This document shows, piece by piece, positions 55,697 to 64,000 of a stretch of DNA of 64,000 nt (the first letter of the stretch is position 1; the number at the start of each line of letters is the position of its first letter). Where the stretch lies: assembly GCA_002717655.1 (NCBI GenBank), contig PBAY01000017.1, positions 18,015 through 82,014 on the forward strand, in the 5' to 3' direction. The stretch comes from Phycisphaerae bacterium (GTDB taxonomy: Bacteria > Planctomycetota > Phycisphaerae > Phycisphaerales > SM1A02). Under the pieces are notes generated by a model that had not been told where the DNA came from, searched no databases, and saw nothing but the letters and a program-made list of their open reading frames with translations. The position numbers were made by a program, and so were the translations under genes.

Positions 55697-57590
55697 GCGT
55701 CCGCTGGATCTCGACGCGATACCCATACGACTGATTGCCCGTGAAATGCTCAGGTGTCGAGACGATCACCAGAAAGACTTCCTCATCACTTGGCTGTACG
55801 CTCACCTCACCTTGCCCATTGAGATCATCGCTCATGGCAACGCTGGTGTACTGCGGCCCTTGCTCGCCCATCACGACGATCCGGGCATCGAAGTGTGACG
55901 CCGCCCCTTCGCTTCCGGTTTCATCACCTTCAAGGGTGAAGCTGTACGTGCTCGCATTGCTGTTGGTGATGCGGATGACGTTGTAGGCCCAACCACGAGG
56001 CGGCAGGCAACTGTCACCAAACCCTCCACCACCCGAGCAGGGTTCGTAGACCCAGGTGTCATCGATCTGGTTATCTGCAAGTTCAAGCACATGGGGATGA
56101 GCATTCTCAGGATCGCCCACGTAGTCAGCTTCCCACAGGGCACGCTCGACCTGCTCTGGTGTCAGATAGTCAAGACCACCGGTGTTTCGTGCGGCCCAGT
56201 CCGCGAAGTAGCCGCGGAACGTCTCACCTCCGATGTTGGCATAGAGATATTCCTGTGGACGAAGTTCCGTGCCGGAATAGAAACCATTGGTCATGAGATC
56301 CGATGAGACGCCAGCCACATCCACCAGGTAATAGAGCAGCGTATGCATACCGTATTGCCGGACCAGGTAATACCAGTCCTCGGGATCGCCGGGTGCTCCG
56401 TTGCCGAATCCATGCCACAGGGCGATCTGGGGATTGGCCACGATGGCGCCCGCTTCGATGAAGGCATTCACATCACCGGGCATGTTGTGCGACATGTACC
56501 ACTGAGCCGTTGTCTCGATGTACCAGCCGGCATCATTGGTGCTGAAGCCCGGCGAACTGGCCTGATACTGGAAGATGTGAAAGCCTTCATGGAGCGTGTT
56601 GGCTCGATCGGTATTCAAACCAGCCGGCAGCGTCAGGTACGGCATGTTGTTGGGGTCCGTGCCCTGTCCGTTGACCCATCCATTGGGATAGGCATCGTTC
56701 TCACCATGATGCACGTAGATGTTGTAGTAGAAGCAACCCTCGGGATTGGGCGGATCCATCATCCCAAGATTGTTCAGGCAGTCATCGCGAATGGCGTTGA
56801 GCTCCTCGAACATGATCACCGTATCGGCCGCATGATCGAATTGTGGCGACCAGTGGATCGCGAAGATGCCATTGGTCATGGTCTCTGCCTGAATCGGTAG
56901 CTCGAAGCAGTCATTGATCACGTACTCCTGCGGACAGAGTCCCCAGGCGGCGAGCACGGCCAGCACATCAAGCACACCGACCTGGCCGTCGTAGTCGACA
57001 TCGGCCGAGCCCCCGGGCTGACCCCATTGATCGATCACGGACAGCAGATCATTGACGCCGATGTCCTGATCATCATCGAGATCTTCCGGGCAATGGCAGG
57101 GATTGCTTCCTTCTATAGAGGAACGCGTGACTTGACCCGGCCCGCCATAGTCCTCGTAGTACCCACCGATGCGGATGAGATATTCGATGCCGCCGGTCAC
57201 TACCACATCGATTTCCGAGTGGTAGGCCTGACATTCCGGAGTCAACTCTGCATCGCCATTGCAGCCGACATAGATCAGCTGATCACAATCTCCAGAGGGG
57301 TTCTGGTAGACGATGATGCTGCTGTCAAAGGAATCCGGATCACAGGTCGAGAGCGTCAGGACCCCGTCAGCAGATGGCACATGTCTCAGCCAGATGTCCT
57401 TGCTCATGGCACCCATGTAGACGCAATGCCCTTCGACGGGGACACCACTGTCGGTATTGTTGGTGGTGTCAAAGGTGAAGGTGTTGCCGATGAAGGGGAC
57501 GGCCTGATCGCAGGTATCACCCACCGAGGCGACGGCCTGTGCCGAGGTCGCGGCTAGAAGAGCCATCATGATGAACAGGACATGCTTCAT
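55683..57590 (-). CDS. Secreted HExxH metalloprotease-like protein with internal dockerin-like units
   Basis: A 635-aa protein with a signal peptide (VLFIMMALLAATSAQA). The first ~150 residues are a beta domain (GDTCDQAVPFIGNTFTFDTT). Two EF-hand-like dockerin units follow (DLDDDQDIGVND; DVDYDGQVGVLD, WGLCP) at ~165-215. The catalytic part has H334-E-G-F-H338 in NTLHEGFHIFQYQ, followed by WYIETTAQWYMSH, whose Glu may be the third zinc ligand, as in gluzincins. The C-terminal ~120 residues are a beta-rich domain. It is probably an exported zinc protease, but no homologous family is certain. The end overlaps the convergent methylase by 14 nt. Confidence 0.82.
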   Translation of the reverse strand: MKHVLFIMMALLAATSAQAVASVGDTCDQAVPFIGNTFTFDTTNNTDSGVPVEGHCVYMGAMSKDIWLRHVPSADGVLTLSTCDPDSFDSSIIVYQNPSGDCDQLIYVGCNGDAELTPECQAYHSEIDVVVTGGIEYLIRIGGYYEDYGGPGQVTRSSIEGSNPCHCPEDLDDDQDIGVNDLLSVIDQWGQPGGSADVDYDGQVGVLDVLAVLAAWGLCPQEYVINDCFELPIQAETMTNGIFAIHWSPQFDHAADTVIMFEELNAIRDDCLNNLGMMDPPNPEGCFYYNIYVHHGENDAYPNGWVNGQGTDPNNMPYLTLPAGLNTDRANTLHEGFHIFQYQASSPGFSTNDAGWYIETTAQWYMSHNMPGDVNAFIEAGAIVANPQIALWHGFGNGAPGDPEDWYYLVRQYGMHTLLYYLVDVAGVSSDLMTNGFYSGTELRPQEYLYANIGGETFRGYFADWAARNTGGLDYLTPEQVERALWEADYVGDPENAHPHVLELADNQIDDTWVYEPCSGGGGFGDSCLPPRGWAYNVIRITNSNASTYSFTLEGDETGSEGAASHFDARIVVMGEQGPQYTSVAMSDDLNGQGEVSVQPSDEEVFLVIVSTPEHFTGNQSYGYRVEIQRTLTPP

Positions 57591-57723
57591 GAGTTTCCAT
57601 TGTCTTGTTGATGGCGGACTGGATCAATGATGTGTCTCCTTGAATATGGATCAATCGCCTTGACCCGCGATGAAGGCCGCCCAAAGGCCCACGCAGCGGG
57701 CTGGTCTCCAGTAGGATGACTGC

Positions 57724-57882
57724 ATGGTTGCCGCCGGAATCTTTCTGTGCCTGCTTCTGGTTCTGCTCTCGATGCTTCGGCGTCGAGGTCGGCTGACCGT
57801 CATGTTGTTCCTGTTGTCATTCGTGCTGGTCACGTTGCTGTTCCTGCACCATGCCACGGACTCTTTGAATCTGAACCTCTGA
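57724..57882 (+). CDS. DUF5993-like small membrane protein
   Basis: A 52-aa protein with two hydrophobic helices (FLCLLLVLLSML and LFLLSFVLVTLLFL) separated by a basic turn (RRRGRL). The C-terminus FLHHATDSLNLNL matches what I recall of the DUF5993 family, which is commonly found beside dsbB. The next gene, a dsbB homolog, starts 15 nt later, so the two are almost certainly an operon. No function is known for the family. Confidence 0.75.
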   Translation: MVAAGIFLCLLLVLLSMLRRRGRLTVMLFLLSFVLVTLLFLHHATDSLNLNL

Positions 57883-57897
57883 TGAACCCCCACTGCC

Positions 57898-58566
57898 ATG
57901 GCTGATACCCACAACAGAACACTCCTGCACTTCAAGAGCCCGATCTGGCAGATCTGGCTGAAGGTGGAGTTGTTCATCCAGCACATCTGCGTGCTGGGGA
58001 TCTGCGCGGTGCTGATCGGGGCGTTCTGGATCCAGTTCGTGGAAAGCGAGTACCCGTGTCCGCTGTGTCTGCTTCAGCGGATGGCGATGATCATGACGGC
58101 CCTGGGTTCGATCTTCATCATCACGCACCGTCGGCGAATCCACATCTCAGGGTTCTCGGTGCTTGGGCTGGGCTATGGCATGTCGGTCTTGTCCGCCGTG
58201 CTTGGCCTGATCATCTCTGGCCGCCAGGTCTTGCTGCATATCGCACCGGGTGATCCCGGCTACGGCACGCCGGTGATGGGCATGCATCTCTACACCTGGG
58301 CCTTCGTGGTCTTCATGTGTGTCCTGGCGGTGAGTGGACTGATGCTGATCTTTGGTCGCGATGCCGACTGGCACGGACGTCATCCCCTGCCGGCGGACAC
58401 TGAGCCAGCCTCTCAGGAAGACGACCCGACCCTGCCGTGGTATTCGAAGGTGACCTTTTGGTTCTTCGGCGCGATCATCTTCGCCAACGTGCTGTCCGCC
58501 TTTGCTGAAGCGGGCTTCAACGCTTTCCTGCCGGATAATCCGACGTCCTATCTGCTGTTCAAGTAG
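57898..58566 (+). CDS. dsbB: DsbB-like disulfide bond formation protein
   Basis: A 222-aa protein with four or five membrane helices. The first periplasmic loop has the redox motif C54-P-L-C57 (ESEYPCPLCLLQRM), the quinone-linked pair of DsbB. The second loop (LLHIAPGDPGYGTPVMGMHLYTW) has no cysteine pair, whereas E. coli DsbB has C104 and C130 there. A C-terminal extension (~150-222) adds another membrane helix. It probably reoxidises a thioredoxin-like partner, but by a shortened thiol relay. It is cotranscribed with the DUF5993-like gene. The disulfide-rich secreted proteins nearby may be among its clients (inference). Confidence 0.9.
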   Translation: MADTHNRTLLHFKSPIWQIWLKVELFIQHICVLGICAVLIGAFWIQFVESEYPCPLCLLQRMAMIMTALGSIFIITHRRRIHISGFSVLGLGYGMSVLSAVLGLIISGRQVLLHIAPGDPGYGTPVMGMHLYTWAFVVFMCVLAVSGLMLIFGRDADWHGRHPLPADTEPASQEDDPTLPWYSKVTFWFFGAIIFANVLSAFAEAGFNAFLPDNPTSYLLFK

Positions 58567-58664
58567 CTCCAGGGCTGCTCAACGCAAGCTCTCCTATACG
58601 CCTCTTCAAGTGGCGGCTTGATACGGGTAAAGTGATGGATCAGATCCAGAACGGGGAGTGATCC

Positions 58665-60911
58665 ATGACCACAGAAACTGATACGGCCACACCCAGGGTT
58701 CCAATTGACTTTGGGCCTGTCGTCACCTCCATTCGCGATCCAAGACTTGGCGCGGAGCTGCTTCGATTCCTGGTCAGCAAAGGAGGATCTGCTTCTCGCA
58801 AGGAGGTAAAGGATCATTTTGGTGAAACCTTCACGTTCAGCCCTGAACTGGATGTCATTCCAGAAGGCAAGACGAAGAAGAAATGGTGGGTCAGCCTTCA
58901 ATTCAACATCATTGCTCTTGTTCGTGCAGGCTTCTTTGAACGATCAGGTGGCCGTTGGCGCATTACCGAAGAAGGTCGAGGGCATGCGTTCACAGATCCA
59001 GAGGACATCGCCGAGATCTCACGAAATCGATATAACCGTGGGATTCAGGATGTTGCCAGCGTCAAGACTTGGCGAGTGAAGGCCAACGAAAACTGGAACC
59101 AGTATCTTGATGAAGGATTTGTTGGATGCGGCTGGTCCACGGTCGGCAATATCAACAAGATGTCCATCAGCGATATCGAAGACCAGACCAAATCACTTCG
59201 CGAAGATGGTGAGAAAGTCGGAAAAGGTGCCGCAAGACAACTTCGCTATATGCGAGATATGCCAATCGGCTCAATGGTCATCGCGACGGATGGCATGGAT
59301 ACCGTCGTAGGCATCGGTCGCGTAACAGGACCCTATTTCTACACTGAAGAAGGCCCACTGGCGCACCGACGTGCTGTGGAATGGCTTAACACCACTCCGC
59401 TCAAAGTTGAGAAGCAGAAGTGGAAGCATCGCATTCAGCCTATCGACCAAAGCTTTCTTGATGAACTCCAAAAGAGATTAGGTTCGGGCCAAGATCCCCT
59501 CCAAACCAAACGTCAGTACTGGACCATCAGTGCTGATCAAAATTCGGATCAATGGAGAAACTTCATTGTCCAAGGTGTGGTCGCCGCTGATTTCAGTTTC
59601 CAGGAACTCTCAGGAGATGTGACTGATTGGCAACTGGAGGAGATCTACGAGGCGATGCGATCCGCAGACCCTGAAGGACCAAAGCCAACCAACAATGCAC
59701 TTGGACTCTTTAACTTTGCGAACAAGATGAAGGTCGGCGATATTTTGATCGCCAAGACTGGCAGCCAGTCGATCCTTGGGGTTGGTGTGGTCACCAGCGA
59801 CTATGAATATCAGGAAGATGCTTCCAATCAAGACTATGCCCATGTCCGCCAGGTTGACTGGGTTTCAAAGACACCATTCGAGGCCCCCTGCCGAATGGCT
59901 GGCAAGAGTCTGACTGATGTGACCCCATGGCCTGGCTTTGCTTCACGACTGGTTGAACCCAGCCCGGATTGGGAGAAGCTCAAACCATTCTTCCAGGACG
60001 ATCAGCCTGATGCAGATGGTGATGAACCAACGATCCCGCCTCATCGCCGCGTCTCAGATGCCAGCTTCCTCTCCTCTGATGAGAGCCAGGAACTGCTTCA
60101 TCTTCTTCGAACCAAACGAAACATGATTCTTCAGGGCGCTCCTGGCACAGGCAAAACCTATATCGCCCGCCAGATCGCCAAGGCGCTGACCGCCAGCGGC
60201 TCTGATCCAGATAAGCAATGGGAACTCGTTCAGTTCCACCAGAGCTATGGCTATGAAGACTTCATCGAAGGCTTCCGACCGGATCAGGACGGCAACTTCA
60301 AACTTCGGGATGGCATCTTCAAAACCTTCTGTCGACGAGCGGCCAGCGATCCGGACTCAACCTACGTCTTCATCATCGATGAGATCAATCGCGGCAATCT
60401 CTCGCGCATCCTCGGTGAGCTGATGGTCCTGCTTGAGCATGACAAGCGCGATCCCGAGTTCGCGATGCAGTTGGCCTACTCCGGCAATGAAGACGACTGT
60501 TTCTACGTGCCGGCCAACGTGATGATCCTGGGGCTGATGAACACCGCCGATCGATCATTGGCGGTGGTTGACTACGCCCTTCGTCGCCGATTCGGCTTCT
60601 ATACGTTGCCACCTCGATTCGACACACCAGATTTCGCAGAGCATCTTGCTGACAAGGGTGTCAGTGATCCATGCGTGTCCAGAATCAAGCGCATCATGAC
60701 GTCACTGAATCATGAGATCTCCGAGTCCAAGGCCTTGGGACGAGGCTTTGTAATTGGCCACAGCTTCTTCTGTCCACGCGATTCGGTTGTTGAAGATGAA
60801 ATGAACTGGGTCAACCAGGTCCTGCGTTATGAAATCCAGCCTTTGCTGGAGGAATACTGCGGGACACAACAAGCGTTGCTTGAGCGACTGCAGGCCATTA
60901 TTGAATCGTGA
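58665..60911 (+). CDS. mcrB: McrB-like AAA+ ATPase/GTPase with N-terminal EVE-like domains
   Basis: A 748-aa protein. Residues ~25-115 are a winged-helix Mrr-N-like domain. Residues ~125-260 and ~280-440 are two EVE-like (PUA-related) reader domains: TWRVKANENWNQYLDEG...MVIATDGMDTVVGIGRV, and YWTISADQNSDQWRNFI...DILIAKTGSQSILGVGVV. Such domains recognise modified DNA bases in restriction systems. The McrB motor follows: Walker A GAPGTGKT (491-498), Walker B VFIIDEINRGN (D572, E573), and a sensor/arginine-finger region (MNTADRSLAVVDYALRRRF). McrB moves DNA and activates the McrC nuclease. McrC follows with a 4-nt overlap. The Mrr-N plus double EVE arrangement is less common than the standard McrB N-domain. 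Confidence 0.93.
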   Translation: MTTETDTATPRVPIDFGPVVTSIRDPRLGAELLRFLVSKGGSASRKEVKDHFGETFTFSPELDVIPEGKTKKKWWVSLQFNIIALVRAGFFERSGGRWRITEEGRGHAFTDPEDIAEISRNRYNRGIQDVASVKTWRVKANENWNQYLDEGFVGCGWSTVGNINKMSISDIEDQTKSLREDGEKVGKGAARQLRYMRDMPIGSMVIATDGMDTVVGIGRVTGPYFYTEEGPLAHRRAVEWLNTTPLKVEKQKWKHRIQPIDQSFLDELQKRLGSGQDPLQTKRQYWTISADQNSDQWRNFIVQGVVAADFSFQELSGDVTDWQLEEIYEAMRSADPEGPKPTNNALGLFNFANKMKVGDILIAKTGSQSILGVGVVTSDYEYQEDASNQDYAHVRQVDWVSKTPFEAPCRMAGKSLTDVTPWPGFASRLVEPSPDWEKLKPFFQDDQPDADGDEPTIPPHRRVSDASFLSSDESQELLHLLRTKRNMILQGAPGTGKTYIARQIAKALTASGSDPDKQWELVQFHQSYGYEDFIEGFRPDQDGNFKLRDGIFKTFCRRAASDPDSTYVFIIDEINRGNLSRILGELMVLLEHDKRDPEFAMQLAYSGNEDDCFYVPANVMILGLMNTADRSLAVVDYALRRRFGFYTLPPRFDTPDFAEHLADKGVSDPCVSRIKRIMTSLNHEISESKALGRGFVIGHSFFCPRDSVVEDEMNWVNQVLRYEIQPLLEEYCGTQQALLERLQAIIES

Positions 60912-61969
60912 AGACTGAAACAACCATTCCGATTCGGAATCTGTTTCGCATTCTGGTCTATGCCTGGGAAGATCTCGACCTGGCTGAAACCAGCGAACTA
61001 GATCTGGAGGGGCTCGACAGCTCCGGGAATCTGCTTGCCCGGATGTATGCCCGGACATTGGAGCGATTGGTTCGTCATGGTCTGCATCGCGACTATCAGG
61101 AGCGTTCCGAAGATCTCGGGGTGATTCGTGGTCGACTTGAACTCTGGGACACGGTGTCACGCCATCTTCATCGAGTTGGCAAGGCCCATTGCACCTGGAC
61201 CGAACTGGATGTTGATGGGCCGTTGAATCGAGCACTCCGCACCACGGCTGAACAGGTCCTGCGCACCTTTTCGCTGACCCAGTCGGTGGCTGAAGAGTTG
61301 ATGGCTGCGGCAGAATCGATGCACGGGGTGAGCGTTGACGATCATTCACTACCCGCGTTGCATGGTTTCACCCCGTCACCGGTGCTGAGCCATTACATGC
61401 CGGCCGTCACACTGGCTCGTCTCCTGAGTGACCTGTTGGTCCCAGACCAAATCTCCGGTGAATATGCGTTGCAGGATCTGCTTCGCCATGAAGACCAGAT
61501 GAATCGCATCTTCGAGACCTTTGTCCGACGGTTCCTCGCTCATCAGTTTGCGGACGAAGGCTGGGTGACCCCAAGTCGTCGCTACCACTGGTCGTCGACC
61601 GATGCGAATGTCGGCCTACCGGTGCGACCACCGACCTTGAACACTGATGTCACGATGCACAATCGCGAGCGAGCCATGGTGCTTGATTGCAAGTACTACT
61701 GGTCGATGACTGGCTCCAGCCAGTACGGCGAATCACTGCACTCGAATAACCTGTTCCAGATCTATGCCTATCTGAAAGCTCAGGAAGAACGTGATGGGCT
61801 CCCCGTCCATGGCGTGCTGCTCTATGCCCGCCCCACTGGCGAACATCTCAACCAATGGGTCGACTTACGGGGTATTCCAGTAAGAATGCTGGGCCTGGAT
61901 CTCGATCAACCCTGGGAGCGAATCGAGGCGGAGTTGATGTCGGTGGTGAGTGGGCCCTCTACGACATAG
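60908..61969 (+). CDS. mcrC: McrC-like modification-dependent restriction nuclease
   Basis: A 353-aa protein, GTG start overlapping mcrB by 4 nt (GTGA). The N-terminal ~150 residues match the McrC domain (IPIRNLFRILVYAWEDLD; VIRGRLELWDTVSRH). The PD-(D/E)xK nuclease motif is D247 (TDVTMHNRE) and D260-C-K262 (VLDCKYY), with a YAYLKAQEE alpha-helix and Q near the end. It cuts modified DNA with McrB. It would be expected to attack foreign DNA carrying the marks read by the EVE domains. A solitary adenine methylase lies 3 kb upstream. Confidence 0.92.
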   Translation: MKTETTIPIRNLFRILVYAWEDLDLAETSELDLEGLDSSGNLLARMYARTLERLVRHGLHRDYQERSEDLGVIRGRLELWDTVSRHLHRVGKAHCTWTELDVDGPLNRALRTTAEQVLRTFSLTQSVAEELMAAAESMHGVSVDDHSLPALHGFTPSPVLSHYMPAVTLARLLSDLLVPDQISGEYALQDLLRHEDQMNRIFETFVRRFLAHQFADEGWVTPSRRYHWSSTDANVGLPVRPPTLNTDVTMHNRERAMVLDCKYYWSMTGSSQYGESLHSNNLFQIYAYLKAQEERDGLPVHGVLLYARPTGEHLNQWVDLRGIPVRMLGLDLDQPWERIEAELMSVVSGPSTT

Positions 61970-61981
61970 CCCGATCAATCA

Positions 61982-62299
61982 TCATCGGCTAGCAGCCCAC
62001 GCACGAACAACAGCACTGATATGAGTTTCGAACCCGTGCTGATAGGGCGCCCACTCTGAATCTCCCTTGACCTGCTCACGCATGGTTCGGGGATCCATCC
62101 GAGCATTGATGATGTTTAACCGAAGTGCATTGATATATTCCAACAAAAGATCAGTTGGAATCATGACTCGGCCAGTACCTTCTGTTGGCTCGAAGATTGT
62201 TGCAACCGTATCGATATACATACATCGATAAGAAGCCCTCGCGGCTGCAATAGGACCACTAAGTAACAATTGCCTTAGTCCTTCATAATCTTCAACCAT
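61982..62299 (-). CDS. Hypothetical protein beside McrBC
   Basis: A 105-aa protein with GAGGTG 6 nt before the ATG. It is probably all helical (LLLEYINALRLNIINARMD; ISAVVRAWAASR) without signal peptide. I recognise no motif. It ends 12 nt from the convergent mcrC and is followed upstream, 44 nt away, by the HEPN gene on the same strand, so the two may be cotranscribed. A partner or antitoxin role for the HEPN protein is only inference. Confidence 0.65.
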   Translation of the reverse strand: MVEDYEGLRQLLLSGPIAAARASYRCMYIDTVATIFEPTEGTGRVMIPTDLLLEYINALRLNIINARMDPRTMREQVKGDSEWAPYQHGFETHISAVVRAWAASR

Positions 62300-62343
62300 G
62301 AAGACACCTCAAACATTAGGGCTACAACAGAGCCAACATCAAA

Positions 62344-63036
62344 CTACGAACCATCCCGCCGCATCACTGGCTCACTTGGCGGATACGGTACAGGATCCCA
62401 AGCTTCCTCACATTCCCATAGACCGTCCTCGATGATCATCTGCAGCAGGACACCAACCAGCCCCTCGATCAGATCCGCACAAGGCTCCACGATGTGACGG
62501 TTCACACTGCTCCCACAGGTCGCCAGACCATGCATCAACTGATTCCGAAGCAGTGAGATGCGATCGATCATCGGCAACAAGACCTTGATCACCTCTTCAC
62601 GGTCGTGATAGTGACGACCTACGGTTCGCGGCGTGGATCTTGCACGTCTGGCCTGCTCCGGCGAAGGATCGGACCAGTAGAACGCGTAGAGATGCTCCTC
62701 TGAAAGGATGCGGTCACATTGGCTTCGCATCGGCTTGAGCCAGGACTGAATGCGCCCGTTGGCATCGCCTTCGACCATGGCTTCAAGGAAGGCCGCACGA
62801 ACCTGCCACTCTTTGTCCTGATCCACACCTGGAGTTGCTGATTCTCCATACAGCGAGTTCAAGGCGATCCAGCTGAAGATCACCCGACCGTCATAATCAT
62901 CAGCGTCGCATTCCTCCGCACGCTTCAGCCAGGACAACGCACGATGAAGCCGAATGCGGATCGCCTCATGCTCACCCTGCTCGATCAGACAATCACGGTT
63001 TGGTATCCAGATGGCAGACAATTCATGTGATTTCAT
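62344..63036 (-). CDS. HEPN-domain protein (Apea-like)
   Basis: A 230-aa helical protein. The core HEPN motif Rx4H is R164-N-Q-L-M-H169 in DRISLLRNQLMHGLAT, near the C-terminal end of the domain, as in the Apea/LA2681-like HEPN families. An earlier helix (RVIFSWIALNSLYGES) is also typical. HEPN domains are often RNases in toxin or abortive-infection systems, and this one sits beside McrBC. No catalytic activity can be confirmed from sequence alone. The start has no strong ribosome site. Confidence 0.82.
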   Translation of the reverse strand: MKSHELSAIWIPNRDCLIEQGEHEAIRIRLHRALSWLKRAEECDADDYDGRVIFSWIALNSLYGESATPGVDQDKEWQVRAAFLEAMVEGDANGRIQSWLKPMRSQCDRILSEEHLYAFYWSDPSPEQARRARSTPRTVGRHYHDREEVIKVLLPMIDRISLLRNQLMHGLATCGSSVNRHIVEPCADLIEGLVGVLLQMIIEDGLWECEEAWDPVPYPPSEPVMRRDGS

Positions 63037-63149
63037 GATCTTGAACCCCGCTCATGAAGCCCTCACATGCCCTCAATGCAAGAGATTGATGGGCCTCTTG
63101 AACTGCTAGAATAGCGGAACTTGCTGAATTGAAAGGGGTGAATGAATCA

Positions 63150-64000
63150 ATGAGCATGCCCAATCCAAATCCAGGCAAACCAACGTGGAAGCAGCGGCGT
63201 CTGCTGAAGAAGATCGTCAATCCAGAGCAGAAGGAACAGCTTCTGAAAGCGATTGCCAACCGGGAGCCAATCCCCCTCTATGCCTGGACCCCTGTTCCAG
63301 CTGAAATCCCAGACAGTGCCAGAGAACTCATCAGTGAAGCTGTTGAGCAAGTGAAAGCTGCAGCAGATCAGGCAGGCGTCTCATTCGATGAAGCACTTGG
63401 CCATGCCGATTCGAGATGGCACGTCACCAAAGTGGCTGACGTAGTTCGGGATTCAGCCAGAGACGAATTCGGAATTCTTGAAACTCCATTGACCGCTTTG
63501 AATGAACTTGCACCCTGTGAACCTGACCGGCCATTGCTCATGTGGCTGTTCTTCAACCCCTATGGGCCGACTATGCTGAAACTGGTGCTCTGGGAAGATC
63601 GCATCAATCAGCAGTGGCTGATCGGGATGACACAGCTCCATCCCTTCCAACCCGACATCGTCGTCTATGGAATCCTCAATAATGAAGATGTCGAGGACAA
63701 CGATTATCTCGAAAGCATCTGCTGTCGGCTCTTTCGCAACTTCGGCTTCCAGAGCGAGAAGCCAATCATGGAGTCAATGCCGACCAGCATCATTGCTGCC
63801 ACCGAATCGCCACTGACACTCGACGTACTTCATCCACTTGTGAAGTGGATTGCCGAGCAGACCAATGCCGGTGGTTTCGAAGACAACATCAATTATCTCA
63901 AGGAACACTGGTTGGATCCATGGGCACGCACGGCCGCACAACGTGACGATGCGATGAATGCCGGACTTGACGCCATTGAACGCGGAGAGCAACCAGGTCA
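63150..64000 (+). CDS. Hypothetical protein, 3' partial
   Basis: The frame is open from ATG 63150 (AAGGGGTG upstream) to the right edge: 283 codons with no stop. The N-terminus is basic and Pro-rich (MSMPNPNPGKPTWKQRRLLKK). The body is alpha/beta with many Trp and Leu (LLMWLFFNPYGPTMLKLVLW). No signal peptide and no motif I recognise. Codon use and amino-acid make-up look like a real gene. Its length and any conserved C-terminal domain are outside the window. Confidence 0.7.
   Translation, partial: MSMPNPNPGKPTWKQRRLLKKIVNPEQKEQLLKAIANREPIPLYAWTPVPAEIPDSARELISEAVEQVKAAADQAGVSFDEALGHADSRWHVTKVADVVRDSARDEFGILETPLTALNELAPCEPDRPLLMWLFFNPYGPTMLKLVLWEDRINQQWLIGMTQLHPFQPDIVVYGILNNEDVEDNDYLESICCRLFRNFGFQSEKPIMESMPTSIIAATESPLTLDVLHPLVKWIAEQTNAGGFEDNINYLKEHWLDPWARTAAQRDDAMNAGLDAIERGEQPG

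Overview
The window looks like chromosomal DNA of a planctomycete, most likely class Phycisphaerae (inference). Several secreted proteins carry paired EF-hand, dockerin-like motifs that end in a WG dipeptide (five genes). One protein has a PAPGA...RRRRR C-terminal sorting signal. There is a large Ser/Thr kinase fused to WD40 repeats, and there are zinc-ribbon membrane proteins with a CPECG knuckle. No rRNA, tRNA, CRISPR array or insertion sequence was seen.

Layout. 1-8.1 kb: a partial secreted FG-GAP protein, katG, and a secreted Cys-rich modular protein. 8.1-12.6 kb: a minus-strand iron operon (FbpA-type binding protein, EfeM/imelysin-like protein, permease, ATPase, small helical protein). 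12.9-19.2 kb: a WD40 kinase, small unknown genes, two tandem paralogs and a membrane-anchored Mrr-like nuclease. 19.4-27.9 kb: a three-gene cassette with a HEPN-like/CARDB-like protein, a membrane STAND-type ATPase with helical repeats, and a two-domain beta-sandwich protein. It is unlike any system I can name and is the best candidate for something new. 28-34.9 kb: a sorted surface protein, a beta-lactamase-fold hydrolase fused to a YdhR-like domain, an iron-box Kelch protein and a PepSY membrane pair. 35-40.5 kb: heme oxygenase plus a complete heme/siderophore ABC importer, divergent from a TPR protein. 40.5-53.2 kb: secreted proteins, a flavoprotein gene interrupted by an in-frame TAG, polysaccharide acylation genes (MBOAT plus SGNH partner), a GH18 lipoprotein and two RarD-like exporters. 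53.3-64 kb: an adenine methylase, a secreted metalloprotease, a DUF5993/DsbB pair, McrB/McrC, a HEPN protein and a gene running off the right edge.

How parts fit together. Four 15-bp 7-1-7 palindromes of the form TGAGAC(T/C)-N-(A/G)(T/G)TCTCA lie upstream of the iron ABC operon, the Kelch gene, the PepSY/88-aa divergent pair, and the heme uptake/TPR divergent pair. They look like Fur boxes. They tie known iron genes to three proteins of unknown role (Kelch, TPR, 88-aa) and to the PepSY pair. The 53-63 kb region combines modification-dependent restriction (McrBC with EVE-like reader domains), a methylase and a HEPN protein.

All start sites are judged by eye from ribosome-binding sites and signal peptides. 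No database search was possible.
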